A stretch of DNA of 64,000 nt from Acanthamoeba sp. SK_2022b (Eukaryota; Discosea; Longamoebia; Acanthamoebidae): positions 18,353 through 82,352 of the forward strand of contig JANDJZ010000168.1 of assembly GCA_027943245.1 (NCBI GenBank), written 5' to 3'. The position numbers and the translations under genes are program-made. Below the pieces are notes generated by a model that made no database searches, had not been told where the DNA came from, and saw only the letters and a program-made list of their open reading frames with translations. Of the stretch, positions 1-10,979 are shown piece after piece. The number at the start of each line of letters is the position of its first letter. Positions within the stretch are counted from its first letter, which is position 1.

Positions 1-2
1 AG

Positions 3-1640
3 TGGCACGAGGGCACCATCGTCCTCATCGGCGGCTCGACCTGCGAGAGCAACGGTGGCAGCGCCAGCGTGACCACCCGCTTGTTGGCTCACGCTCGTGG
101 ACTCGACAGGGTGACAAGAGACAGTGCGGGCTCGCTGACCGTGAGCGGCCAGGCGACCAACTATGCCACCGTGACCATGTACATGGCCTTCCTGGCCACC
201 TGGTCCAACTACGGCTCTCTGACGGTGGCCTTGGGCGCGGTGACGATCTTCAACCGGATCGCTGGTGGTCGTGGGCGCTGGTGGTCATGCAGTAGGCGAG
301 CGTGACCATCTCGGTCGACATCTGCTACGCCCCTGGCTCTCAGTACGACTGCGGCAGCCATGAAGGGCTCGCGGAACGTCAACGCATGGAGGCCAGCAGC
401 TGCGCGCAGTTCACCCTGACCCATCGCGTTCGGCGTCGTGGTGCGCCTCGACGGCGCCTGCCTTAACAAGACCGGACACAACAACGGACCCTCCCTGCAG
501 CGTCACCATCGGCAATCTCCGGCAGCGGCCCTGTCGATTGTAACAGCACCATGGCGATCAACGCAATGGCGATCAACGAATCGACGATCGATGGCTGCAG
601 CAGAAGGTTTGTACCATCGAAGGCAGCGGGCTCGCGGCCATCTGGGCTGGGTGGGCGGCGTGATCTATCTCCAGGCCAACGCCACCATCACCACCACCGC
701 CACCGGCCTGTGGACCGTGTCCAACGCGGCGCAGGCCGTCACCTGCGGCTGAGGGGGCTCGCTGGCGATATCACTCTTGCTCAACGTGGGACGCATCGTG
801 CAGACCACCACCGCAGTCTCGTTCGAGGTGGTCGTCGCCAACAATCGCCTCGTGCAGATCGAGCTCAGCAACATCGCGCTCCACCAGAGCTGAACGCATA
901 CTAGCGGCCTGCACCTGGTCCGGTGGCAACGTGGTGACCTACGTGCCCCTATTCACCAACGTGGGCCCGACCATCTCGAGCTCGGGCTTGATCGTGGTCA
1001 GCGTCGTCAACTCGAGCTCCATCACGCCGAGCGGCAGCGGCAGCGGCGGCAAGCCGGTCATCGACGGCGACCATGCTCGAGTTGGAGATTGGCGGCTGCG
1101 TGCCCATGGTCGACTACATGAGTGCATAGGCATAGGCAGCGTGACCAGGACGGCTGGATCCAGGTTTTTCAATCTACGGCTACATGCCGCTGGCCAACTG
1201 CACGCTCATCTACACTGTGATCACCATGATTGGCTACTCGACGGACTCCTACACCGGTATAGATAGGGTAGCAGAACTCCCATGGCCATCGACAACACCA
1301 CCAGCACTTTCGTCCAGTGGAGCCCCTCGGGGGCCAGGGCGTGTCCCCCGATGCACTGCAGCGCCCAGCGCACCTGACTCTGCTCGGCATGCTTAACGGG
1401 AGACAAATCCTCGACGCCCGTCGTGTCGTGCCACGGCACCTGCGTGAACAACGTGTGCTCCGACGGCTGGTCGGCCATGGACTGATCGATCGCCTACCTG
1501 CTCCGGCCGCGGCACCTGCGGCTCCGACGGCCAGTGCGGGTGCGCCTCGACCTGTACGGCTACGCGTAAAAGGAGAACAGAGATCGAACATCATGCGGTG
1601 CGTAGCTCTTCGACTCCCGTAAGCAGCAACACAAGGACGA
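3..1640 (+). pseudogene. Decayed secreted beta-helix-like/Cys-rich protein gene
   Basis: No single frame is open, but all three plus frames in turn give stretches of Val/Thr/Ser/Asn/Gly-rich sequence typical of extracellular right-handed beta-helix proteins, for example near 130-250 (LTVSGQATNYATVTMYMAF) and 930-1060. Cys-containing pieces near 320-355 (ICYAPGSQYDCGS) and 1420-1560 (SCHGTCVNNVC, then RGTCGSDGQCGCASTC) resemble EGF-like modules. Stops and frame changes break the reading every 100-250 bases without GT-AG introns that would repair it, so I read this as a decayed gene or a run of fragments. The family call rests on composition only. The 5' part lies outside the window. Confidence 0.4.
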
Positions 1641-3239
1641 GATCGCCCAGTGCAAAAAGGTCATCCGCTACCAGGAGCCGCTCAAGCAGGTATGCCCCAC
1701 CCCGACGGATGTCAACTGGCTGGCCGTTGGGTCATGAAAGTAATTTACCAACCTAACGCAGCGCAGTTTGACGGCCACTACTTTGGCAGCGTTCATAGCG
1801 GAACTGCTGCCTCTCTTGGAAGGAGAGGTGCTGGGAAGAAGGACTTGTACCTGCGGCAATGGGTCGAGGACGCATCCATTTGGAAGAACGACGGCTTCTG
1901 GAAGTACATGTTCAGCTGGAAGGCGAGTGTCAAGATCTCCTTGAACAGGGCCAATGCGTTTCTAGTGTCAGGGTGGCATATACAGTCGTGGTATGAAAGC
2001 ATAGTAGAGCGGCGCTCATAGCTTCCTGACACGATGGTAAGTTTTCGCTTGTGGCACTTCACCGTTGTGTTGATTGAGGATCAGGAGAGCCTTGGTGACG
2101 ACTTGTCTTTGTCAGCTTCTCACAGGCTCTGACGTCCTCCTGTCCCTGGTCATCTCAGCCTCAAAGATCTCTTCTTCCAAATACGTTCTATTGCAAGACC
2201 GCACCTGGCAAATAACAAAGGCGATAACAAGACTGGCAAGGTTTCTCCGGCCGTTGCGATTTTGGATGATGAGATGGACAAAGAGCCCTTGAGCTGTGAC
2301 TCAACATCCAACGTGCCCACAGTAATGGTCCGGGTCCCTCCCTTCATTCTCGTCGCCCTCTGCCTCCTCTCCTGCTCGCTGGGCCTTACCCTCTTTCCGT
2401 GTCCTAACAGATACTGAGGACGACCACGGGTTCTCGCTCGCCGCAGTCCAAGGCCTTTGCGCAGAACCTGGTATAGATCTACAGCTCGCTCGAGCAGGTG
2501 CGACCGTGCCCCTGCCCCTCACCCTCGGCTCGGATTCTTGCCCTCCACAGGGGGAGGCGCTTACGCACGTGGACGGCCCTGGTCGCCTACAAGCATCCAA
2601 AGGCGATGGCCGACTCTTTGTCCACCAAATCCTCAGCAGCAACTACCACCAGCACTGTCACTGTCAGACTCTCGCACAGCCTCGCTGACGCCTTCGAACA
2701 CGCATGCCTTGTCCTCCAGCCCTTCAGGCACGCCGTAGCATTCACCTTCACCGTTGAGCATGAGTTCGCCTTCTTTCAGCGTATCTCCAACGCCATCAGA
2801 TACGCCTACGATTTCAGGGACACCGTCAAGCTCGCGCACGCCATCACCACTGCTGTCTCTACTCGTCGCCAAGCATAACTGCCTTATCTTCGGTGATACC
2901 CACCATCTAAGAGACGCCATCGAGCACAGCTTCACTTTCACTTTACACGCACGCCCTCTACTTCACCATTGAGCGCCCGTACGCTGACACCAAGCGTCTC
3001 TCCCATCGGGTACGCCGAGTGTTCTGTGCGAGCAGCACTAGCTCTCCAGCGCCGACCATCTCTGAAACCGGGTATGCCCACCTCTCTGAATCGCCGTCAG
3101 CTACTCGTACACCCCCACCATCACCTTCGAGCTCTTCATCGCCTTCATTGTCGAGCACCCTCTCGCCGACCCCAAGCTTGTAAGTAACGCCATCGATAAC
3201 ACCCTCGCCATCTCCTCCTGAGCCACTGGTCCCCCGTCT
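1641..3239 (+). pseudogene. Unassigned decayed coding sequence with Ser/Thr/Pro-rich stalk
   Basis: This stretch has coding-like patches in changing frames. One near 1756-1990 contains DGHYFGSVHSG and WKNDGFWKYMFSWK. Another near 2550-2620 reads WTALVAYKHPKAMADSL. From about 2640 to 3180 a degenerate repeat in the plus frames reads as (S/T)PS-x-TPS units, such as SPTPSDTPTISGTPS, which resembles a low-complexity extracellular or linker stalk. Frameshifts and stops are frequent. It may be the N-terminal part of the Roco-like remnant that follows, but nothing in the sequence ties the two together. I do not recognise a domain with confidence. Confidence 0.3.
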
Positions 3240-5098
3240 TCACCTTCATCTTTGAGCAGTCCCACCTCATCACCAAGCATGTCTGGGACTCCAAGGTGCC
3301 TGTCTTGTTCAGGTTTGTGCCACCCCCCAATCAATCCTCGCCGTCTCGCCAAACAATCACCCTGACACCGTTTCACTCTTCCACTCTCTCTATCTCTTTT
3401 CCCACCGGCGTGTTAGTTCTAGTTGTGCTTGGACCCCTATTTCCGAACGCTGCAGAGCTTCTGCAGCCTTATCGAAAAGGAGTGGATGAGCTTCAGTACA
3501 CCCAGCCCTCTACAGCGCCCGCTTTGGCATCTTCCTGGCCGACACGGAGACGTAACGCAAGACAGGTGCCCCCCCCAACGCCCACTTCTCTCTCAGCCAA
3601 TCACGACGCGCCCTCATCAGCCAATCACACCTGGCACACTCACCGCCTTCCTCCCTTTTTGCACAGGCAAGATACAGCTAATGCAGAAAAACTACCTCGA
3701 TCTCGACTTGAGAAGTTTGACTTTGCCAACTCCCTCTACAGCGCTTCCGCCGTCGCCCCGCTGACACCGCACCCGTCCCAGGTCAAGTTCTGGTCCGGTA
3801 CGCGTGCCTGCCTGGCAGCAGCACCGGCGATGTGCAATGCGGGGGTGGTGGACGTGGCGTTCCTGCTTTCTTTTGCTTGACGAAATTCGTCGTTTGTTGA
3901 TAACGAAACGCTGGGCAGGCCGCCAGCAGAGCGGGCCATCAAGGACGTCCACGTCCCCAAGGATTACACTACACACTACGCACTATACTACGCACTACAC
4001 ACACGACGTGGTTTTCTGATCGATGGTTGTGTGCAGAGGGCAGCATTCCGGATGTCACTGCCTTCGCTCAGGACACTCAACATCTCACATAACAACGTGG
4101 CAACCATTACGGACCTCTCTCGTTGCTGTCGGCCCCCGAGAAGCTCGGCCTGTTGCACAACCGCATCAGGAACCTCCCGCCGTGCATTTGCTTGCCCTTG
4201 CCTGCGCGTGCTCGCCCTCTCCTAGACTGCGGGCCCTGCCCAACGACTTCTTCAAGCTCGCCTCCCTCCAGGACCTCTTCGGTAATCTCCTGCTCACATG
4301 TGTCCCTGTTGGCATGAGTGCTCACCCTCACTCCACACATACACACACGCACAAACGCAATTGTGCGCTGGGCTGCACAAGGCGCAGCTGCAGGCGCGGG
4401 CGTTGGGACTGCAGCCAATGGGAATCATGCTTCTCTCGCAGGTGCCCTTCTTGTAGCCTTGTCCAGCAAAAACCTCCGCAACCACCTGACTGCCCTCTGC
4501 TCCGAGCTGCGCGTCATGACCGCCCTCCCCGCGCTGGGCCTAGAGCACAACGCGCTCATGTGGCCAGCCTTGCGGTCGCCGCCCAAGGACGTGGTATGGG
4601 CACGTCATACATCCACTCCTTCCTAGCAGCTCGCGGCCAGCATGAAGCTTGTGTTCATGGGCCAGGACAAGCTGATCACAAGATGCGGACCCACGCTTTC
4701 TGCTCAAGGATACAGCTTTGGTCCCCAATCGCCTTGCCGTCCCGCAGCCCCTGTAGTGCGCTTGCATCAGCCCACCCACTTTTGTGTGGCCGTCAACGCC
4801 GTGCGGACGCCCACGCCCCCGTCGCCCTTCCCGCGGCTTACATGCCATGTTATCCCAGGCGGTCCGACCATCCCTGTTCGCCACCAGCGTCAAGAGGCCT
4901 GGGCCCTGACGGCACCACCGGGTCGCTCATCACGATACCCTTCCTCAACTCGGCCGACATGGCATCTTGCCAAGAAATCTGCCCTGCCCATGCACGCGGT
5001 CCGTTGTGCGGGGCCATCTTTTCATGGGCTGACTTGGTACATATGTCGACCAACACCAGAGCTTGTCCGCCTGGCTTGCGTGGCCCTGCCCGTCAATT
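3240..5098 (+). pseudogene. Decayed myotubularin-LRR-Roc (pats1-like Roco) gene
   Basis: Broken frames preserve three modules in order. Near 3430-3490 DPYFRTLQSFCSLIEKEWMS matches the conserved myotubularin stretch, followed after a frame change by FGIFLADTET near 3525-3560. From 4045 to about 4610 leucine-rich repeats appear in alternating frames: LPSLRTLNISHNN, LLSAPEKLGLLHNRI, LRALPNDFFKLASLQDLF, LRVMTALPALGLEHNALM. Near 4635-4675 AASMKLVFMGQDKL looks like the start of a Roc GTPase domain, but the P-loop GxxxxGKT/S is not intact. The order phosphatase, LRR, Roc is that of Dictyostelium pats1. No COR, kinase or WD40 part is visible, and similarity stops at the rRNA fragment at about 5099. 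It is not expected to make a working protein. Confidence 0.55.
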
Positions 5099-5142
5099 AA
5101 TTAAAACAGGGCATTGCGATGGGCCGGCGAGCGGTGTTGATG

Positions 5143-5176
<34 letters not shown>

Positions 5177-5223
5177 AGTGAAGAGATTCAACCAAGCGCG
5201 GGTAAACGGCGGGAGTAACTATT

Positions 5224-5258
<35 letters not shown>
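5099..5258 (+). rRNA. Fragment of 28S (LSU) rRNA gene, sense strand
   Basis: About 160 bases match the universally conserved LSU rRNA segment that starts AATTAAAACAGGGCATTGCG and includes TGTGATTTCTGCCCAGTGCT, CAACCAAGCGCGGGTAAACG and CTCTCTTAAGGTAGCCAAAT. Similarity ends at CGTCATCTAA, where a normal 28S would continue with TTAGTGACGCG. The block contains the exact 15-bp I-PpoI recognition sequence and the R2 retrotransposon target site. One difference from the usual sequence is T for G in TAACTATTACTC. No other rRNA lies nearby, so this is an isolated fragment, not a working rRNA gene. Confidence 0.9.
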
Positions 5259-5640
5259 ACGGGACACATGGGACGGAGGTTGGAGTAGAACCTTGACATC
5301 GTTGCACAACAGGAACTTGTTGCTTGAGGGCGCCATCCGCTCATTGACGACCTTCTCCTTGCCCTCCACCTCCTCTATTGTTGCGTAGAGCAAATCTATG
5401 GTCAGTGGTCGTGCTGCGCATCGGGGTGTCACTACCGTCGCAGGAGGGGTATAGGCATACCAGGATGACAGCTTCGCGGAACGGAGGGGGTGGCGGTATA
5501 TCTACCTTGCGTTTTCATGCGATCTTGCTGTTCTGGTGCGGTCCCATGGGCGGCATGGTGTGCTTGGTACTACAGCTTGGCGTGCAGCAGGAGCGTGAGA
5601 CCGGCCTCCACGTGGTGACCGTTGCCCTCTACATGTAACA
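5259..5640 (-). pseudogene. Gene fragment of unknown function, minus strand
   Basis: Two exon-like blocks lie on the minus strand. One, about 5634-5513, reads HHVEAGLTLLLHAKL, then TAG, then YQAHHAAHGTAPEQQDRMKT, and is followed by a GT-AG intron. The other, about 5420-5262, reads LLYATIEEVEGKEKVVNERM and SSNKFLLCNDVKVLLQPPSH. Both look helical and charged. The second block ends abruptly where the rRNA fragment begins, and the first abuts the transposon end at 5663. I take it as the truncated tail of a host gene. The helical character would fit a BAR-type coiled-coil protein, but that is a guess. Confidence 0.3.
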
Positions 5641-5790
5641 CACGCCGCACTACCGAAAGAAACACTGCTATTGGCGAGGAAATAGCGGGAAATACACACC
5701 TACCCAGCAGCGGAAAAATGCTTCAAAATGGTCGCATGCGGGGAAAAGGCGTGCACGCCCCACACGCCATCTACTCGGTGTGATCTGCAC

Positions 5791-5951
5791 GCTTTCTACC
5801 CGCCCCGCCTCTCCCCGCTTTCTACCCGCCCCGCCTCTCCCCGCTTTCTACCCGCCCCGCCTCTTCCCGCCTTCTACCCGCCCCGCCTCTCCCGCCTTCT
5901 ACCCGCCCCCGCCTCCCCGCTTTCTCCCCGCCCCGCCTCTCCCCGCCCCGC
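5791..5951 (+). repeat. Subterminal 26-bp tandem repeat, left end of transposon
   Basis: About six copies of a 26-bp unit beginning GCTTTCTACCCGCCCCGCCT are arranged head to tail; the first three are nearly identical and later copies vary by single bases. The reverse complement contains GGGCGGGTAGAAAGCGGGGA, matching the core of the repeats at the other end of the element. Just outward (5731-5757) the block GTCGCATGCGGGGAAAAGGC is the inverted counterpart of CCTTTTCCCGCATGCG in the right-end repeats. Confidence 0.85.
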
Positions 5952-5968
5952 CTGTACTTGTGAAAGTT

Positions 5969-8900
5969 TTACTCTGAGAAGTTATCGTCAGTCTCTTTAG
6001 CCGCGTCGTCCTCGTCGCTCTGCTCACTCTTGTCGTCCTCGTCTTTGTCCTCATTGCTCTGCTCGCTCATGTTGTCGTCCTCGTTGTTGTCCTCATCATC
6101 GTCCTCGTCGTCGTCGCTCTGCTCATCAATCTCGTTCTCAATGCGCCTCGAAGCACGATGGTTGAAGATCAATACGCCCACCACATGGGGATCACTGCAG
6201 AAGTGCACGTGACGCAGGACTCGCCAGGGGCTATCCTTGCACGCATAAGGGACAAAGTACAGCCTGTGTATCTTGAACCGCTTGAAGTTGGAGGTTGGGT
6301 ACATGTTGTCTTGTTCGTCGATCGCACAGCCGAGCTGCATCTGCAACCACCACATGGGCTCCATGCCCTGCATGATTTGCACCTCAAGGAACTCTTCAAT
6401 CTTACCTATCACCACACGATCGCGCTCATGGACAAAGGCACAGTCGTTGTCCATGAAGCTGAACAACACCTACATGCATCATTAGAAAAGAACAACACTG
6501 GAAATGGCACATGAATGTACCTGAGGTGTTCACTTTGGAACACAAATGACGACCCAATGGCCTTGTTCAAGCCTGCGCCCTGCCAGCCATGCACTTTTGT
6601 AGAGGCACAGGTCGCTTGTTCAAAAGTCCATGTCGATGTCGTGCTCCTGCCTGATTGCAGCCTTGAGCCTGCACTTGGCAATTGAAGATGGAGGTCATGA
6701 TGGCCTGTAGGACTTGCCTGCAAAGCCATAGCATTTCCACTGCCTCGGCGTCTTGGCCAGGGAGCTCATAGCACTCATCACCACATTGTGAAGGTGTGTC
6801 TGTACATGCCAGAGTTGGTACACAAACCAAAACGGTGCACTCCAAACAAGAGTTACATACCTTGAAAAGCACATCTCGCTCGTTGGCCTGCTGGTTTGTC
6901 ATACAGCACATCTCCTTGGCCTGAAGATGCTGTTGCTCATAGAGCATTGTGTCCTGGAACCACATTGGGCCCAGAAAACGGATCTGCTCAGCCAGGTGCT
7001 CCATCGTCTCAAAATTGGGCACATTGAGGAGGTTGAGTGGCTGTGGCGTTGCGTCACTTTCTGTTGTTGTCGTCATCATCATCTTTGCCTTGCTCCATCT
7101 CTCCTTCTTCTTCTTCTTCTTCCTCTTCTTCCCAGGGCCTTGCTCCCTCTTCCCAGACCACTTGGGTATCTCTACAACGCCATTGTAAAGTGAAAAAAAC
7201 AGGCTCTTCCACTCTACCATGAGCCTTTCAAGCCAATCAAGGTCATTGTTGGTGAGGGAGTTGCGTTGTAGTAGCGTTGCAATGTCAGCATGCAGACACC
7301 AGGCCCTGAGCTCATTGTCATTGACCAAGTTGATCAACAAGACCTCAATGACTTGCATGAGACTGTCCATCTCACTGCCCTTGAGGCTTGCCACCCCCAA
7401 CTGTCCCTGCACTCTACACTTAGTGTGTTGTACAATGAAACAAAACTACAAGTGGGCATGTACATCTTCATTCCATCGCACAATGTGGACTCTGTTGGTG
7501 ATAGAAGAGATGCCAGGAAAGTCCACCAGCTCCTTGAGTCTCTTGTTGATTTCATTCCAGAGCCTGTTCTTGATGGCTGTATATAATAAATGGCACTTCA
7601 TGAGATGTGACTGACGTGAGTTGCAAAAGTCATCAGAAGGAGAAGAGCCATACCTTGGCAGTGCCCAAGTACACAAGATGGAGCAGACAAATGCCAAAAC
7701 ACCTGTAGAACGAGGGCCACACCCACCAAAGTTTCCAGAACAGGCTCACCTCCTGCGCCCAGCCAAAGGCCTTGATCCTTGTGTTCACATGTCCAACCAC
7801 ACCTTGGCGACCAGATTGACTGTCTTCAAGAGCCCTCATGTGTGCCTTATATACAGTCTTGTAGTTCCCTCACAGTGATGGTTTTTGCACAGTTCAGCCC
7901 TTGATCTCAGTAGGCCATGAGCTGACAAAGTTGAGATCTGCCAGCTTATGGCAGTACCTGCAGCCGCACTTCCTTCCAGACAAACCTGTACACATGGCAT
8001 CAGCCAACAAGGGACTGGGGACAACGTACCAGCCATTTCCATCTGGGATGGGTGATCACCCAAGATCACATAGGCCAAGCCATAGCACCATCGCATGATG
8101 CCCTCTGCCTTGAACTCAATATCAATGCCACACTTGAGAAGCCTCATTGGGTTGATTATCACCTGCCGTATTGCGTTGGTGAGATTCACTGTCTTCAGGA
8201 TTAGAGTGAGTAAGAATCTCAACTCGGCCTTTTTGTACACTGTGCAAGACATGTTGGCAACGCTCATATAAATCCCCATGACAGACTTGTTCCTTGAGCA
8301 GCTCTGCTCAAAGGCATTGATGTAGTACACTGGCAGCAGTAGTTGGCAGCTTGAGGGGTTTCAATTGTGCTTCCTTGCACGCAGACCAAACCACCTGTAC
8401 GAGTGCATGAGGGAAATGTGCTCTGTGAATGTACCTTTTGCACTGCTTCCACCTCATGGAACGGCATGGATGATCAATAGGGCCCTCACAAAAGTGGAAC
8501 TGCTCTTGCACAAGTTGTGTGCATGTGAGACGTGCATATCAACTTGTGAGCACATTGATTGGTGAGACGAAGTATATCTTCTTGTCCTCTGGCAACTCCT
8601 CTGTGCCTGGCACTGATGTCTCACAGAAGGGCAATGGAGGGAACATTTCCATGTAAAACTACAGTTAGAAAATGAGCATGAAACCAAAGTTGGAGTACAT
8701 ACCACTCCTGCTTTCTGAAGCAGGTAAACTGACCTTGGCAGCTTTGCCTTGATTGCGAGTTCAGGATCATGTAGGAGAGACAGGAACGGAGCCAACGTGG
8801 TGTTGGAAATCACAAACTCCTTCTGTAGATGGTAGAGCTTGACCAAGAGGGACAACTTGGGGGTCGTCACACTATGTGTTGTCATTATGCCCTCCCAATC

Positions 8901-10400
8901 TTAGTATTTGTGAAATAAACAAGATAATAGACGTACCTTTGGTATAATCAAGTACTTGTCAAGCTCATCTTGAGTGGCTGGTTGAGCTTCATCGTCCACC
9001 ATCTCGTCTTTGTCTTTGTCTTTGTCTTCATCTTCATCTTCATCTTTGTCTTCATCTTCATCTTCATCTTTGTCTTCATCCTCATCTTCGTTGTCTTCAT
9101 TGTCTTCGTCCTCATCCATCTTGTCATTGCCATTGTCCTCATTGCCATCGTTGACCAGCTCATCTTTGTCCTTGTTGCCATTGTCTGAGTCCTCACTCAT
9201 GGGGGGGCTGGCTGGACTCAGCAGCAAAGAAGTGGAGATTGAACTCGTCAAAGATGCCATCCTTGTGGAATCTGAAGTCGTCAAGTCGACTTGTTAGATC
9301 GTGGCCACATCACACAAGAGCAGGAAACATACATTGCTGATGTGTTTTGGTCTTGTTATGAGACCATATATTTGGTATGTGCTGGTGGCAGTTGTTGCAC
9401 CAGTATCTGTTCTCCAAAGGGTTCTCCATCACTCCACCCCCCCCTCCAATAAAGTGAAGTGTATTTACACAGAACAAAGCACTATTTACAAGCTTTTGCT
9501 TCCATCAACATCCCTGCACATAAAAATAAACAAAGAGTACTGGATAGAAAGAGAAAAGGGCGTACCTGTGTCAGTGGCCTCATCCCAGCTTGGGCCTGAG
9601 AGTATCCACTGCAGCTTCGAGAGTGGACCTTTCTCAAAGCCAGGTGGAATGATTGCGCCAGGGTAGGCCAGGGCGTTGCCAAGCTTGATCCAGCACTTGG
9701 GGCAGACCATCTCCATGGGATGGCTGATGTCGGGTCTGCACCAGAGTACAACTGTTAGCATTCTCTAAAGATTAAAGGGGGTGAGGATGAGATCACATAC
9801 ACACAAATGTAGCTCATGTAGGATACTACCTCATCCCACACATGTAGTTGTTCCCAGCACCAATGAAGGGTGCACCTGGCAAACAGGATCTGGCTGTTCT
9901 TGTTGACAGCAACACACATATGAAAACACTTGAGTGAGAACCATTTGATTAGCTCCTTGGGAGCCCCATCAAGCAAGTAGGCATCAATGCTCTGGTCTGT
10001 AACACCCCAAAGCTTGAGGCGTTCAGAGGACAAAGGCATCACCACAACCGCCCTTCTCAAGTGCTCAGCATCCTCCTGTACAATCATGATGAACAAGATG
10101 AAAATGAAAAGAAGCAACAAAGAGAGCACTATACCTGCTGATGACAAAGCAGCTCCTCCTGCTCCAACAAGGCGCAGTCAGCCCGCTCAATCTGCTCAGC
10201 TTCCTTGGCCGCCTGATTGTCAATCATCAGTGAAGAAGGGAAGGCCAGAGAGTCAAGTGGATGAACAATAGCCTGCTCTGTGTGGATGATTGATGCTGTC
10301 TCCACCGTCTTGGTCACTGCAGATGCTTTGTGCTCTGCTTTCTGTCACTTGGCATGGTGGGCAATCTGTTTTTGCCACCTGCCCAGTCACAAGGGATTAG
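5969..10400 (-). pseudogene. Transposase-like gene of the CACTG element, spliced, decayed
   Basis: On the minus strand, exon-like blocks joined by GT-AG introns run from about 10380 to the TAA at 5969. Order: a coiled N-terminal part (10317-10138); a block with KLWGVTDQSIDAYLLDGAPK; a zinc-binding pair, MVCPKCWIKL then YWCNNCHQHIPNIWSH (9735-9330); an Asp/Glu/Lys-rich tract (9190-9000); a block with INAFEQSCSRNKSVMGIYMS and FKAEGIMRWCYGLAYVILGD (8320-8045); CGCRYCH; a block with PNFETMEHLAEQIRFLGPMW (about 7020); and an acidic C-terminus. The order and the CRYCH motif recall Tnp2-type transposases of fungal Plavaka/CACTA elements. In-frame TGA codons at 10345-10347, 8539-8541, 7894-7896 and 7870-7872, and a frame change in a run of seven G at 9201-9207, make this copy inactive as read. 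The start codon is not certain. Confidence 0.55.
8998..9190 (-). repeat. Acidic-coding microsatellite in the transposase-like gene
   Basis: Degenerate six-base units of the GTCTTC / ATCTTC / TTTGTC type on the plus strand code on the minus strand for a run of Asp, Glu and Lys. It sits within an exon of the transposase-like gene and is probably a flexible charged linker. Both strands give long ORFs here because of the repeat, so ORF length is not evidence of coding. Confidence 0.7.
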
Positions 10401-10566
10401 AGGAAGCAAACTCAAGCAATAAAGAGAGCAGGAGGACGTATGTCACATGAAAGATCACCTTAGATTAACAAAAAATGGGAGGATTTATTTGTACATACCA
10501 TAAATCTTGCCCTGATCATGACATTGCACATGATTTTGTAAATTAAATAATAATTTTCTCTTCAAG

Positions 10567-10857
10567 GCGAGAGGGTCTCCCCATACTTGGGTGGTGCTGC
10601 CCCAATGGAGAGCACTCTAAAGAATGAAAAAAGGCCCCGCCGATTTTTGTACTCGGCCAGCCATGGAAGAGGCAAAAATCCGGGCATGTCAATATTTCTG
10701 TGGAAGCATTGAAAATGTCGACAACATTTCTGACACGCCAGCTTATATCCTGGTTTGTCCCAGGGACCTGAGTACAAAAATCGGCGGGGCCTTTTTTCAT
10801 TCTTTAGAGTGCTCTCTGTTGGGGCAGCACCACCCAAGTACAGGGAGACCCTCTCGC
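10567..10857. mobile_element. Foldback/MITE-like element with 88-bp inverted arms
   Basis: Bases 10567-10654 are the reverse complement of 10770-10857 with four mismatches over 88 bp. The arms begin GCGAGAGGGTCTCCC and end with CGCCGATTTTTGTACTC at the inner side. A 115-bp loop without a convincing reading frame separates them. The surroundings are AT-rich (TAAATAATAATTTT to the left, TTTTTTTTTAATTAATTAAA to the right), so a target duplication cannot be assigned. The unit lies between the two divergent genes of the CACTG element, so it is either a nested non-autonomous element or part of that element's own control region. Confidence 0.8.
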
Positions 10858-10979
10858 TTTTTTTTTAATTAATTAAAACAAACACTTGCCGGCAATTGGG
10901 CAACATTTTGATTCTGCTGCCACTCATGTGCCATAAGGTACAAGCACGCTCATTCTTTATTTTGTTACACTTTATTCAC

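Noticed and set aside
5099..5258. A working 28S rRNA gene
   Set aside because: Only about 160 bases are present, with sharp ends and no 5.8S, 18S or spacer nearby.
5000..5400. An R2-type retrotransposon at the 28S site
   Set aside because: No reverse transcriptase or endonuclease frame is found on either side, and the target sequence is uninterrupted.
5728..6000. Open plus-strand frames rich in Pro/Arg/Ser (PRPASPRFLP type)
   Set aside because: They are produced by the 26-bp GC-rich tandem repeat; all frames are open and copies differ by frame-changing single bases.
8970..9297. Plus-strand hydrophobic ORF (IFIFIFVFIF type) as a membrane protein
   Set aside because: It is the antisense of the acidic repeat in the transposase-like gene.
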